This document shows, piece by piece, positions 15,126 through 23,775 of a DNA stretch of 46,068 nt. Position 1 is the stretch's first letter; every line of letters begins with the position of its first letter. Source of the stretch: Clostridiales bacterium Firm_07. Lineage in GTDB: Bacteria; Bacillota; Clostridia; Oscillospirales; CAG-272. Location of the stretch: NCBI GenBank assembly GCA_001604005.1, contig LVAM01000012.1, forward strand, positions 1 to 46,068, read 5' to 3'. The position numbers and the translations under genes were made by a program. The notes beneath the pieces are model-generated. The model was given only the letters and a program-made list of their open reading frames with translations, had not been told where the DNA came from and made no database searches.

Positions 15126-15626
15126 ATGGCTTTTGAAGCGTGGAAGGACACGGGGAATTGTAAGGAGTGCAGGCGCGAGAAGTATTGCCATAAGCAATGC
15201 ACGGCAAACAAGCGAAAGGCCGAGAATGAGGCCAAGAAAAAGGCGTGTGAAATCCTGGCGGCGACGCGGCGGGAGGATATGATGCGCGAAATTCTGGAAT
15301 CCATGCGAAAGCAGCCGCCGAACTTTGACAGGAAAATCATCATCCACGGGGCCATGATCTACGGGTGCCAAGATTGCGGGAGCCAATGGGTGATGTATCT
15401 TGAAAAGGGGCTGGAAGAAGTGTGCGAAGATCGAAAGCCCGTGCCTTTTGGCATCGTCTGTCCATTCTGCGGAGGCTTCCATGCCTACGACGTTTCCGGG
15501 TATTTGCCGCTTCCAAACACAAAATACGCAGAACTGCCGGAGGGTGAATCCTATTTTGAGAACAGGCCGGACAGGGATTGCGGAACGCCGAGAATCGCAA
15601 ACCCGCCAAGGAGGTTCAGAGCATGA
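15126..15626 (+). CDS. zinc-ribbon phage protein, unknown
   Basis: 166 aa with three cysteine pairs: CKECRREKYCHKQC at the N-terminus, GCQDCGSQWVMY in the middle, and VCPFCGGFHAYD after it. The middle and last pairs form a probable zinc ribbon. Function unknown. Overlaps the next gene by 4 bp. Confidence 0.7.
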   Translation: MAFEAWKDTGNCKECRREKYCHKQCTANKRKAENEAKKKACEILAATRREDMMREILESMRKQPPNFDRKIIIHGAMIYGCQDCGSQWVMYLEKGLEEVCEDRKPVPFGIVCPFCGGFHAYDVSGYLPLPNTKYAELPEGESYFENRPDRDCGTPRIANPPRRFRA

Positions 15627-16009
15627 GCACGACATTATACCATTTCTGCGCGGCGCGTCATGTGAAGCGGATCAAGTATGAGGGGCTGCGCGTGGGCGGC
15701 GTCTATGTTCCAGGGCCAAAGGGCTTTCACCTGTACAGCGGGTATAGCTGGCTGACGACGGACGGCGACCCGAAGCGGCAGAGCTGGGCCACAAGGCAGA
15801 TGGTGAAGTACAGCCGGACGGCATACCGGCTGACGGTAGAAATCCCGGACGAGTACGCGGACAGGATCATGGACAGGGACGCGCTGGAAAGGCATTTGCC
15901 GGGAAGTAAGGTGCTTTTCATCGGCTGGAAAGGTTCGGAGTGCTGGAGGGTGTACCGGGGTTTTATCCCGCCGGACTGGATCAAAACCATAGACGGCATG
16001 GAACAATGA
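15623..16009 (+). CDS. conserved phage protein, possible ADP-ribosyltransferase-like fold
   Basis: 128 aa starting TTLYHFCAARHVKRIKYEGL, which resembles the H-x(8)-I-x3-GL opening of ADP-ribosyltransferase/RES-like folds, followed by GYSWLTTDGDPKRQSWAT and YRLTVEIPDEY. No clear catalytic glutamate motif can be assigned, so the activity is a guess; the protein family itself recurs in clostridial phages. AAGGAGG lies 8 nt before ATG 15623. Confidence 0.62.
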   Translation: MSTTLYHFCAARHVKRIKYEGLRVGGVYVPGPKGFHLYSGYSWLTTDGDPKRQSWATRQMVKYSRTAYRLTVEIPDEYADRIMDRDALERHLPGSKVLFIGWKGSECWRVYRGFIPPDWIKTIDGMEQ

Positions 16010-16013
16010 AAAG

Positions 16014-16027
16014 CGCGAGCGCTCGCG
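16014..16027. repeat. GCGCGAGCGCTCGCG palindrome, copy 1
   Basis: A perfect 14-bp palindrome, CGCGAGCGCTCGCG, lies directly after the preceding stop codon. Related longer hairpins occur at 28471-28493 and 44806-44829. This copy lacks the right-hand T run, so it is a weaker terminator candidate. Confidence 0.5.
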
Positions 16028-16045
16028 GATTTGGAGGACGGAACT

Positions 16046-16321
16046 ATGGGGCACATACTGGCCGAGATTCAAGAACTGATCGGGCGCGACATGGCGGAGG
16101 TCGGGCTTCATGCGGACGCGGTTGCCATGAACAGCAATACATACGAAGCCTTGAAAGCGGAAATCGGACAACCGCAGCCGTATTCCGTGAAATACGCGCT
16201 GACGGGTATTCGGATTTTTATTGACGACGACATAGAAGCGGGGAAAATCCACATAGGCAGGGCGGAATGGTTCAGAGAGCGGCTTGCCTATAAGGGACGC
16301 ATAAAACAATCGGAGGGATGA
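16046..16321 (+). CDS. hypothetical protein
   Basis: 91 aa: a helical N-terminus (ILAEIQELIGRDMAEVG), then a beta-rich part with GIRIFIDDDIEAGKIHIG. Starts at ATG 16046, GGAGG about 8 nt upstream; an in-frame TTG at 16031 would run through that site. Not recognised. Confidence 0.68.
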   Translation: MGHILAEIQELIGRDMAEVGLHADAVAMNSNTYEALKAEIGQPQPYSVKYALTGIRIFIDDDIEAGKIHIGRAEWFRERLAYKGRIKQSEG

Positions 16322-16324
16322 ACC

Positions 16325-16846
16325 ATGAGCAACGAGAAAACGCCCGCCCAGGGCAAGGCCACGGAGAAGGAACAAAACAGCCCTGTTGCGGTGCGCAACA
16401 AGGACATCCCTCTTTTGACGGAAATCCTGTATATCATGCAGGATGTTTGCCTGCTGGAGCAGCGGCGGGACTGGCAGCGTGACCGCATGACCAGCATTAC
16501 CCAGCACTTAACGGGGATGCCGGGAGGCGGAGGCTTGCCGAAAGGGCTTGACAGCGCCTTTGCGATCCTGGCGGAGATCGACGAGGAGCACGAAGCGCAA
16601 TGCAAGGAATACGCGCGGCAGCTCCGAAAGGCGCAGAAGATTTTGAACGGGATCGAGAGCCAGACCATGCGGACTTTCGTTTTGATGAAGTATGTGTTTG
16701 ACGTGCCGGACGTGAAGATCAGGCAGGAGCTTAATATGACGTGGCGCGGATTTGACCGGGCGCGCCGCGCCGTGGAGGACGCGCCGAACATGGCGGCGGT
16801 GAAGTGGCAGGAGCGTTACATCGTTGTGCAGAAAGGCGAAAAATAG
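16325..16846 (+). CDS. late-gene regulator, sigma-70 region 4-like (ArpU/RinA type)
   Basis: The 173-aa protein ends with a sigma region 4-like helix-turn-helix: YVFDVPDVKIRQELNMTWRG then FDRARRAVED. A helical segment full of charged residues precedes it (about 75-120). Small proteins of this type lie just before the packaging genes in many Bacillota phages and activate late transcription. The late promoter starts 27 bp after its stop, which fits that role. Whether it acts as activator or antiterminator cannot be decided from sequence. Confidence 0.7.
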   Translation: MSNEKTPAQGKATEKEQNSPVAVRNKDIPLLTEILYIMQDVCLLEQRRDWQRDRMTSITQHLTGMPGGGGLPKGLDSAFAILAEIDEEHEAQCKEYARQLRKAQKILNGIESQTMRTFVLMKYVFDVPDVKIRQELNMTWRGFDRARRAVEDAPNMAAVKWQERYIVVQKGEK

Positions 16847-16872
16847 GCCCAAAAATTTTTTCCAAAAACGGG

Positions 16873-16901
16873 TTGAAATAAAAAGCCGAATGTGCTATGA
16901 T
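16873..16901 (+). promoter_or_regulatory. late operon promoter
   Basis: TTGAAA (16873-16878) and TATGAT (16896-16901) are 17 bp apart in a locally AT-rich patch. Transcription would begin near 16908, ahead of all packaging and tail genes. Confidence 0.72.
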
Positions 16902-16922
16902 GCTATTGTCGCCAGAAGTGGA

Positions 16923-16954
16923 AAGCGGACAACATTCGTTGCCCGCTTATTTTT
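16923..16954 (+). terminator. leader terminator / attenuator before the late genes
   Basis: Stem AAGCGG / CCGCTT plus CAAC / GTTG, with one A-C mismatch and loop ATTC, is followed by ATTTTT. This is a good intrinsic terminator only about 15 nt past the predicted late start site and 23 nt before the next gene. Readthrough would have to be regulated for late genes to be expressed. Confidence 0.72.
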
Positions 16955-16976
16955 ATGCCCGAAAGGAGGCGGAACC

Positions 16977-17594
16977 GTGGCTACGCCGAGCATTTACCTG
17001 GAAATAGACGCCAGCGAATTGCAGGGCAAGATCAACGCGCTCAAGGCCGTGGTGACGCCGGAAAGATTCAACCAGATCATGTATTCCATCTTCCAGCGGA
17101 CGGGCGGGCACGTCCGAATGGTTTTGCGCCAGGACTTGCCTGTGGATTACCACGTCAAGGCGGGCCAGATCAACGCCGCAGTAGGAAACGCAAAAATGAC
17201 CAGCAGCGCCGGAGGCGTCGGATGCACGATCCCCGTCCGGGACAGCAGGGGCACCATCGGCGGACGGTACGGGGCCAGCGGCGGCGCGCACGGCTGGAAC
17301 AGCCTCAAGCGGAAATACCGCGTCAAGGGCAAGGTTGTCAAGGCGGGCGTGAGCACCCTGCCCACCCACATGAGCAGCTACGGCGGACAGCCGCCTTTCC
17401 GAAACCTGGGAAGCAAGCTGGGCGGCCTGACCTTTACCCGCGCGGGCAAGGGACGATTCCCCATCAAAAAGGTTGTGGGCATCGCCATCCCGCAGATGCC
17501 CATGAACAGAAGCCAAGCGGAAGTGCAGAAGGATATACTTGAATACATGGAGCAGCGCATCGAACACGAATTTATGCGGGCTATGCGCGTCTGA
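16977..17594 (+). CDS. minor tail protein Z-like protein
   Basis: A 205-aa basic protein resembling lambda minor tail protein Z: SIYLEIDASELQGKINALKAVV at the start, a TGGHVRMVLRQDLPVDYHVKAGQINAAV middle (shown in parts), and a C-terminus predicted helical. Z acts late in tail completion in lambda. Its place before the terminase genes is unusual. GTG 16977 follows AAAGGAGG; earlier in-frame starts lie within the leader. Confidence 0.65.
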   Translation: MATPSIYLEIDASELQGKINALKAVVTPERFNQIMYSIFQRTGGHVRMVLRQDLPVDYHVKAGQINAAVGNAKMTSSAGGVGCTIPVRDSRGTIGGRYGASGGAHGWNSLKRKYRVKGKVVKAGVSTLPTHMSSYGGQPPFRNLGSKLGGLTFTRAGKGRFPIKKVVGIAIPQMPMNRSQAEVQKDILEYMEQRIEHEFMRAMRV

Positions 17595-17605
17595 CGGGTG
17601 ATCCT

Positions 17606-18130
17606 ATGGGCATATCAATGACGAAAAAAGAGCTTGCGACCATCGCAGGCTATACATACCGGCGGCTGTACGACATAGACCGGGATCAGCCGCAGGAAAA
17701 GAAACTGTTTGTAGAGGGCGAGGGCGGCAAGTACGACCTCGCTATTTTTGTGCAGCGGTGGGTTGACTACAACGTGAATAACGAAACCGCCGACGTGGAC
17801 GACCTGGACACGGTAAAGGCGCGGCATGAAGTGGTCAAGACACAAAAGACCGAGCTTGAAGTGGCGCGGATGCGCGGGCAGCTTATTGACGTGCAGGACG
17901 TGAAAAGGCTGTGGGGCGACATCGCCAACACCGTGACACAAAACCTTTTGCACCTTCCGAGCAAGCTGGCTCCCATGCTGCGGATGATGGATAACACGGA
18001 GGTTATCGCAGACATGATCGACAAGGAGATTCGCAAGGCGCTTGAAGCCGTGGCGGACACTCCCCTGCCGACCTACGCGGCGACGGAAGAAAGCGACGAA
18101 AGCGAGGAGGAGGGCGACGAGGAGGTGTAA
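17606..18130 (+). CDS. terS: terminase small subunit (Nu1-like)
   Basis: The 174-aa protein starts with a MerR/Nu1-like winged helix (TKKELATIAGYTYRRLYDID), has a central helical pair with VDDLDTVKARHEVVKTQKTE and MRGQLIDVQDVKRLWGDI, and ends in an acidic tail. Nu1-type subunits bind the packaging site and recruit the large subunit encoded next. The ribosome-binding site is weak; ATG 17618 is an alternative. Confidence 0.78.
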   Translation: MGISMTKKELATIAGYTYRRLYDIDRDQPQEKKLFVEGEGGKYDLAIFVQRWVDYNVNNETADVDDLDTVKARHEVVKTQKTELEVARMRGQLIDVQDVKRLWGDIANTVTQNLLHLPSKLAPMLRMMDNTEVIADMIDKEIRKALEAVADTPLPTYAATEESDESEEEGDEEV

Positions 18131-18133
18131 CGG

Positions 18134-19996
18134 ATGAGCGCCATTGCCGAACTCGCCCGATACACCTATGCTATGTTCCGGCCACCGGCACAGCAAACCG
18201 TGTCGGAATGGGCGGACGCAAACCGTGTGCTGGTGTCCGAGAGCAGCGCGGAACCGGGCGCGTGGCGGACTGACCGCGCCCCCTATCAGCGGGAGATCAT
18301 GGACAGCTTTACCCAACCGGGCATCTGGCAGATCGTGATTATGGCGAGCGCACAGGTGGGCAAAAGCGAAATCGAGCTGAACATGATGGGCTGCGCCATC
18401 GACAACGACCCCGGCCCGATGCTGTATATCCAGCCGACGGACAAGGTGGCCGAGGATTATTCCAAACGGCGTATCGCGCCGATGATCCAGGCGTGCCCGA
18501 CGCTGCGGGACAAGGTTTTCAAAGCGCGGAGCCGGGACGCGGCAAACACCATCACCATGAAAACCTTTCCCGGCGGGAGCCTTGCCATTATCGGGGCCAA
18601 CTCCCCCGCCGATCTTTCCAGTAAGCCGGTACGGTATATCTTCATGGACGAAACAGACCGCTTCCCTGCCAGCGCAGGCACAGAGGGCGACCCGCAGGAA
18701 TTGGCCGAAAGGCGTACAGAAACCTTCCGGCACAACCGCAAGATCGTCAAGACCAGCACACCGACCATAAAGGGGAAATCGAAGATTGAAACGGATTACA
18801 TGAACGGCACGCAAGAGGAATGGCATACGGAGTGCCCGCATTGCCACACCTACAACTACATCCGATTCGCGGACATCCACTTTGAAAAAGAGGACTATGT
18901 GAACGAGGGCGGCGACGAGGACTATCACGTTAAGGTGGTCACATGGCGCTGCCCGACGTGCAAGCGCGACATCGGGGAATACGAATGTAAGCGCCTGCCC
19001 GCAAAGTGGGTCAGCAAGAATCCGAAAGCCCTTGAAAACGGCATCCGATCCTTCCGGCTGAACGCCTTTATGTCACCTTGGAGCGACTGGAAGGATATTG
19101 TGTGGAAATTCCTCAAGGCCCACAAGGACGCAACGAAGCTGCAAACCTTCTACAACACGATTTTGGGCGAGGTATGGGAAATACATACCAACAGCGGCCT
19201 TGACGAAGCGCTGTACAAGCGCCGGGAGCATTACGACGCGGAAGTGCCGACGGGCGTTTTGCTTCTGACAATGGGCATGGACACGCAGGACAACCGCCTG
19301 GAATACGAAGTTGTGGGCTGGGATCGGAACGGGCAGAGCTGGGGCATCAGCCGTGGCGTGATCCCCGGACGGGCCGACGCCCCCGGCGTATGGCAGGAGG
19401 TTGACGCCCTGCTGGATCGGGAATGGAAGCTCGCCAACGGAATGAAAATGCGCATCCTTGCGACGTTCATTGACTCCGGCGGCCACTTCACCACCCCCAT
19501 CTACAATGAGTGCGCGAAGCGCGCCAGCAAGCGGATATGGCCTATCAAGGGCGAAAAGGGCGAAGGAAAGCCGGAGTGCAGGCCCATGAAGCGCGGCCAG
19601 GGCGAGGGCGCTAAATTCATGCTGGGCGTTGACGAAGGAAAGGCCGGGATCATGTATGAAGCCGCCGTGGAGGAGCCGGGGCCAAACTATATGCACTTCC
19701 CCATCGAATACCGGGCGGGCTACGACATGGAGTATTTTAAGGGTCTGATTTCCGAAAGGCTGGAAATACACCGGCGCGGCGGGCAGGGCGTGGCGGTATG
19801 GGAGCAATTCTATGAACGCAACGAACCGTTGGACTGCCGCAACTACGCGCGGGCCGCGTACCGATATTTCAACTGGCGCTTTGACGAGCTGGAGCGCCTT
19901 GTGAACGGCATCGAAGAACCGAAAAAGATCATCACCCGGCAGGAAGAAACCAAGCGCAAAAACAAGCGCGTGGTGAGCCGGGGAATCCAGATATAA
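18134..19996 (+). CDS. terL: terminase large subunit (lambda gpA type)
   Basis: The 620-aa packaging motor has a Walker A ASAQVGKSE (71-79) and Walker B YIFMDETDR (168-176, with Asp172-Glu173). A zinc-like pair CPHC...CPTC lies near 233-275. A C-terminal nuclease region includes GMDTQDNRLEYEVVGW and TFIDSGGH, giving acidic metal ligands. The ATPase drives DNA into the prohead, and the nuclease cuts concatemers. The lambda-like type, together with Nu1, implies cohesive-end packaging, though no cos site could be identified. Confidence 0.95.
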   Translation: MSAIAELARYTYAMFRPPAQQTVSEWADANRVLVSESSAEPGAWRTDRAPYQREIMDSFTQPGIWQIVIMASAQVGKSEIELNMMGCAIDNDPGPMLYIQPTDKVAEDYSKRRIAPMIQACPTLRDKVFKARSRDAANTITMKTFPGGSLAIIGANSPADLSSKPVRYIFMDETDRFPASAGTEGDPQELAERRTETFRHNRKIVKTSTPTIKGKSKIETDYMNGTQEEWHTECPHCHTYNYIRFADIHFEKEDYVNEGGDEDYHVKVVTWRCPTCKRDIGEYECKRLPAKWVSKNPKALENGIRSFRLNAFMSPWSDWKDIVWKFLKAHKDATKLQTFYNTILGEVWEIHTNSGLDEALYKRREHYDAEVPTGVLLLTMGMDTQDNRLEYEVVGWDRNGQSWGISRGVIPGRADAPGVWQEVDALLDREWKLANGMKMRILATFIDSGGHFTTPIYNECAKRASKRIWPIKGEKGEGKPECRPMKRGQGEGAKFMLGVDEGKAGIMYEAAVEEPGPNYMHFPIEYRAGYDMEYFKGLISERLEIHRRGGQGVAVWEQFYERNEPLDCRNYARAAYRYFNWRFDELERLVNGIEEPKKIITRQEETKRKNKRVVSRGIQI

Positions 19997-20010
19997 AGGA
20001 GCGTGACAGC

Positions 20011-20253
20011 ATGGCGGCAATATCCGCATACTCTTTGGCCGAAGCCCAGGAAATGCTTGAACTGTGGAAAAGCGCGGAAAGAGCGCTGGCAAGCGGACAG
20101 GTGACAAGCTACCGTGTGGGCACGCGGGAATGTACGCTTGTGGACATGGAGGACATCAGGGCGGCGATCAACTATTTCGGAAACCTGGTGGAAGCCCTGT
20201 CCGGCCAAGTAAGAACCAAGCGCGTGACGCGGGTTGTCCCGCGCGATCTGTAA
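20011..20253 (+). CDS. gpW/DUF6148-like head joining protein
   Basis: 80 aa. SLAEAQEMLELWKSAERALASGQ, YRVGTRECTLVDMEDIRAAI and a basic tail match the small proteins encoded between terminase and portal, related to lambda gpW. gpW stabilises packaged DNA and starts the connector for the tail. AAAGGAG precedes ATG 20011. Confidence 0.78.
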   Translation: MAAISAYSLAEAQEMLELWKSAERALASGQVTSYRVGTRECTLVDMEDIRAAINYFGNLVEALSGQVRTKRVTRVVPRDL

Positions 20254-20268
20254 GGGGCGTGATACGGC

Positions 20269-21918
20269 ATGAACGAAAGACCGACATTCAGAGAGCGCGC
20301 CCTTTACCTGGTCAATCCGAAGAAGGGCAACGACGCATACAACGCCCGCCTGCGGAAAGAACGGGCGCAGGAAGCGCCGAAGGAAAACCAGCGGGCGGGA
20401 GGCGGCCCCCGCATGAGCTACGCCAGCCACGGGGCCAGCAGCACGCTAAACAGCCTGATCGGCTGGATCGTGGACGCGGGCAACGCGGAGGACAGCATCG
20501 ACCTTCAAAGCTCCAAACTGCGGCAGCGCGCCCGCGACCTGTACGAAGGAGGCGGGCTTGCGCGAAGCGGCCCGGAAACGCTGACGACCTCCGTTGTGGG
20601 CTGGGGCATCCAGCCGAAACCCAAAATCGACGGCGATTTCCTGGGCATGACGGACGACGCGCGGGAGGAAGCGGAACAGGCGATCCTTCGGGAATGGAAG
20701 CTATGGGCCGAAAATACCATGTGCGACGCGGAAAGGCAGCAAAACTTCTACGGCTTGCAGCAGCTCGCTTTCCTGTCCATGCTGATGAGCGGTGACGTGT
20801 TCGCCCTTTTCGGCATGAAGGAAAACAAGCGGACGCCCTACCAGACCACCGTGCGGCTGCTGGAGGCTGACCGCATCTGCAACCCCGACAGCAGCGGCGA
20901 CAGCGAAAGCAAGGAGAGCGACAGCGGCGGGCGGATCATCGACGGCGTGGAGATCGACAAGGAAGGAGCCGTGATCCGTTACTACATCGCCAGCAGAAGC
21001 CCGATTGCCGGGAACGACAACAGCGAATTGACGTGGACGGCGATTGACGCCTACGGCAAGGACACGGGCTATCCCAACATCCTGCACATCATGACCTGGG
21101 AGCGCCCGGAGCAGCGGCGCGGCATCCCCTTTGTATCGGCGGAAATCGAGCTTATCAAGCAATTCACCCGGTACATGAACGCCGAGCTTGCGGGCAAGGT
21201 CGTTTCCGCCATGCTGACGCTGTTTATCACGTCCAAGGAGGACGACGGCAAGGCGGGCATGGAGGACGCGGTAAACGAGGACGAGAAGGTAACGGACGAT
21301 GAGCTGAAACTTGAACTTGCCCCCGGCGCGATCTACGACCTACCCCCCGGCAAGGACGTGACCACCGTTGACCCGAAGCGCAGCGACACGCAGTTTGAGA
21401 GCTTCGTCAATACCTGTATCACCGTGATAGCGTCCAGCATGGGTATCCCCAAGGAAGTGCTTATCAAGAAGTACGAGAGCAACTACACCGCCGCAAGGGC
21501 GGCCCTGCTGGACTTCTGGCGGACGGTGCGGGTGTACCGCACACGATTCAATACCGCTTTCAATCAACCGATCTACGAACAATGGCTTTCCGAAGCCGTG
21601 GCAGCCGGACGCATCGACGCGCCCGGTTTTTTCGATGATCCGGCGGTGCGGCTTGCGTGGTGCGGCTGTTCCTGGATGGGCGCGAGCATGGGCCATGTTG
21701 ACCCGCTGAAAGAGGTCAACGCGGCGGAAGTGCGCATCCGCAACAATATCACCACCGAGGAACAAGAGGCCATGGAATACAACGGCAACGACAGATCGGC
21801 CATCGTGCGGCAGCGCAAGAAGGAAATCGCGGAAAGGGCCGACATGGGCGGCGCGGAGGACAGCAGCACGGCCCCGCCGCCCGACGATCCAGACGAAAAG
21901 GAGGACGAGGACAAGTGA
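20269..21918 (+). CDS. portal protein (lambda gpB family)
   Basis: The 549-aa portal forms the dodecameric ring at the capsid vertex through which DNA enters. Lambda-type features are the tyrosine-rich start, RARDLYEGGGLARSGPETL, the core WLLEADRIC-type segment, and DPKRSDTQFESFV in the last third. The C-terminus is acidic. Position between gpW and protease matches lambda order. Confidence 0.92.
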   Translation: MNERPTFRERALYLVNPKKGNDAYNARLRKERAQEAPKENQRAGGGPRMSYASHGASSTLNSLIGWIVDAGNAEDSIDLQSSKLRQRARDLYEGGGLARSGPETLTTSVVGWGIQPKPKIDGDFLGMTDDAREEAEQAILREWKLWAENTMCDAERQQNFYGLQQLAFLSMLMSGDVFALFGMKENKRTPYQTTVRLLEADRICNPDSSGDSESKESDSGGRIIDGVEIDKEGAVIRYYIASRSPIAGNDNSELTWTAIDAYGKDTGYPNILHIMTWERPEQRRGIPFVSAEIELIKQFTRYMNAELAGKVVSAMLTLFITSKEDDGKAGMEDAVNEDEKVTDDELKLELAPGAIYDLPPGKDVTTVDPKRSDTQFESFVNTCITVIASSMGIPKEVLIKKYESNYTAARAALLDFWRTVRVYRTRFNTAFNQPIYEQWLSEAVAAGRIDAPGFFDDPAVRLAWCGCSWMGASMGHVDPLKEVNAAEVRIRNNITTEEQEAMEYNGNDRSAIVRQRKKEIAERADMGGAEDSSTAPPPDDPDEKEDEDK

Positions 21919-23057
21919 ACAAGGAGCGATACCTAATCCGCTTTAGCATGAAAGCCGAGGGCGACGAAGCCGAAGTGATGATTTACAGCGCCATCGACAG
22001 CGAAAAGTGGTGGGGCGACGAAACGACCCCCGCCGACTTTGACAAGGCGCTGAAAGAAGCGCGGAAGAACGGCGCGACCAAGCTCAACGTGCGGATCAAC
22101 AGCCCCGGCGGGGACGTGTACAGCGCCGTCGCCATGCGCAGCATGATTATCAACGCAGGCTTTGAAAGCGTGCGGGTGATGATCGAAGGGCTGTGCGCCA
22201 GCGCGGCCACGCTGTTTGCGACCATCCCGGACGCGAGCGTGGTCATTGCCGAGGGAAGCGAATTTATGATCCACAACCCCATGACGATTGCCTGGGGCAA
22301 CGCGGCGGAGCTGGAAAAGACGGTGGATCATCTGCACAAGCTGGAAAGCCAGTTTCACGGGATGTACGCCGCCAAGACCGGCCAGACCGAGGATCAGATC
22401 AAAGAATGGATGGACGCCGAAACGTGGTTTACGGCGAAGGAAGCCTGCGACTATGGTTTCTGCGACGAAATGCTTTCGGCGGAGCCTGTGGCGGCCTGCG
22501 TCAGCACGCACGAAATGGCCGTGATGTGCGGCATCTACAAGGCGGTGCCGAAGGGCATCACCATCCGGCAGGACGACAAGCCCGCCGCAAAAGAAGTCAG
22601 TCACGAAGCTCCAGTTGCCGGGGCCTCGACTGAAATAAATCAACACGAGGAGGAAAATCCAACCATGGACATCAAGGACATCAACGTGGATCAGCTTCGT
22701 GCGGAGAACCCGGCGCTGCTTGAGCAGATTCAGCAGGCCGCGATTGCCGCAGAACGCCAGCGCCAGGAGGACATCGACGCGCTGACCGATCCGGGCTACG
22801 AGGAACTGGCCGCCAAGGCCAAGGCCGACGGGACTTCCGCGATGGACTTCCACAAGCAGCTCATCGCCGCGAAGAAGCAGAAGGGCACCGACTTTCTGAA
22901 CAATCGCAAGAAAGAAACCGCCCCCGCAAAGGACGTGGCGGGCGGCGCGCCCACCGACGACAAGCAGACCGAGCAGGCGGAAATCGAGGCCAACGCCAAG
23001 GAGATCGCCGCCTATGCCGCCGCTTACGCCGGTAACGACAACGAAGGTATGTTTTAA
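21915..23057 (+). CDS. ClpP-like prohead protease with scaffold domain (lambda gpC type)
   Basis: 380 aa. Residues 1-210 form a ClpP-like serine protease: INSPGGDVYSA (61-71), catalytic Ser96 in CASAATLF and His120 in MIHNP. The remaining 170 residues are Ala/Glu/Lys-rich and helical, as in scaffolds. It matures the prohead after the scaffold has shaped it. GTG 21915 overlaps the portal stop. An internal start at 22665 should give a separate scaffold. Confidence 0.92.
   Translation: MNKERYLIRFSMKAEGDEAEVMIYSAIDSEKWWGDETTPADFDKALKEARKNGATKLNVRINSPGGDVYSAVAMRSMIINAGFESVRVMIEGLCASAATLFATIPDASVVIAEGSEFMIHNPMTIAWGNAAELEKTVDHLHKLESQFHGMYAAKTGQTEDQIKEWMDAETWFTAKEACDYGFCDEMLSAEPVAACVSTHEMAVMCGIYKAVPKGITIRQDDKPAAKEVSHEAPVAGASTEINQHEEENPTMDIKDINVDQLRAENPALLEQIQQAAIAAERQRQEDIDALTDPGYEELAAKAKADGTSAMDFHKQLIAAKKQKGTDFLNNRKKETAPAKDVAGGAPTDDKQTEQAEIEANAKEIAAYAAAYAGNDNEGMF
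22665..23057 (+). CDS. nested scaffold protein (lambda Nu3-like)
   Basis: An in-frame ATG, codon 251 of the protease gene, has a strong GAGGAGG 11 nt upstream and begins MDIKDINVDQL. It would give a 130-aa protein consisting only of the helical, charged scaffold part. Lambda makes Nu3 in the same way from within gene C. Expression as a separate protein is inferred. Confidence 0.6.
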   Translation: MDIKDINVDQLRAENPALLEQIQQAAIAAERQRQEDIDALTDPGYEELAAKAKADGTSAMDFHKQLIAAKKQKGTDFLNNRKKETAPAKDVAGGAPTDDKQTEQAEIEANAKEIAAYAAAYAGNDNEGMF

Positions 23058-23081
23058 GGCATACGGAAAGGAGAAACAAGC

Positions 23082-23738
23082 ATGAGCAAACTGTATGATA
23101 CCATCGGCACCAGCACGCCCGACCAGCTTCTTGCGAAGGTTGAGGCTGATCCGATTGCGGTCAATCTGCTTCCCGGCCAGGGAGAACTCAAGCGCGGCAC
23201 CGTGCTTTACAAGGACGCCAACGGCTTCTACGTCAAGGCGGGCAACGCGAACATCAGCACCAGCTACGACCTGGTTGTGCTGAATGAGGACGTGGACACC
23301 GGCAACGACGGAACCGCCGTCGCCGAGGTTGCCGCCGCGTACCGCGAGGGCACCTTCATTGACGGCAAGGTGAAGTACAACAACAGCGGCACCATGGCCC
23401 CCGTGACCGCCGCCCACAAGGTTGTGCTTCGCCTGTTCGGCATCAAATTCAACCAGAGCGTTGAGAGCGCCGGAACCTTCCAGAACGGCCCCGCCCTCAT
23501 CACCTACAAGGCCAACAACGGGGCCAGCCCCGCCGAGGCTGATGTGGTGATCGAAACCGCGCGCGGCGGCAGCTATACGGTGCTGAACAACACCGATTCC
23601 AAGCTGGGCTTCACCGCGCCCGCTACCAAGGCTTTCAGCAAGTGGAACACCAAGGCGGACGGCAGCGGCACGGACTACGCCGCAGCGGCCAGCTACACCG
23701 CCAACGCCGACCTGACGCTGTACGCGGTGTGGGCCTGA
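23082..23738 (+). CDS. capsid decoration protein (gpD-like) with InlB-type repeat
   Basis: 218 aa. Residues 1-120 resemble lambda head decoration protein D (ELKRGTVLYKDANGFYVKAG and VVLNEDVDT). Residues about 183-218 carry an InlB B-repeat/Flg_new-type module: FSKWNTKADGSGTDYAAAAS then LTLYAVWA. gpD trimers stabilise capsids after expansion; the repeat would be displayed outside. Located between protease and capsid, as in lambda. Confidence 0.82.
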   Translation: MSKLYDTIGTSTPDQLLAKVEADPIAVNLLPGQGELKRGTVLYKDANGFYVKAGNANISTSYDLVVLNEDVDTGNDGTAVAEVAAAYREGTFIDGKVKYNNSGTMAPVTAAHKVVLRLFGIKFNQSVESAGTFQNGPALITYKANNGASPAEADVVIETARGGSYTVLNNTDSKLGFTAPATKAFSKWNTKADGSGTDYAAAASYTANADLTLYAVWA

Positions 23739-23775
23739 TCCCCCGACGACCAATAACGAAAGGAGAACATGAACT

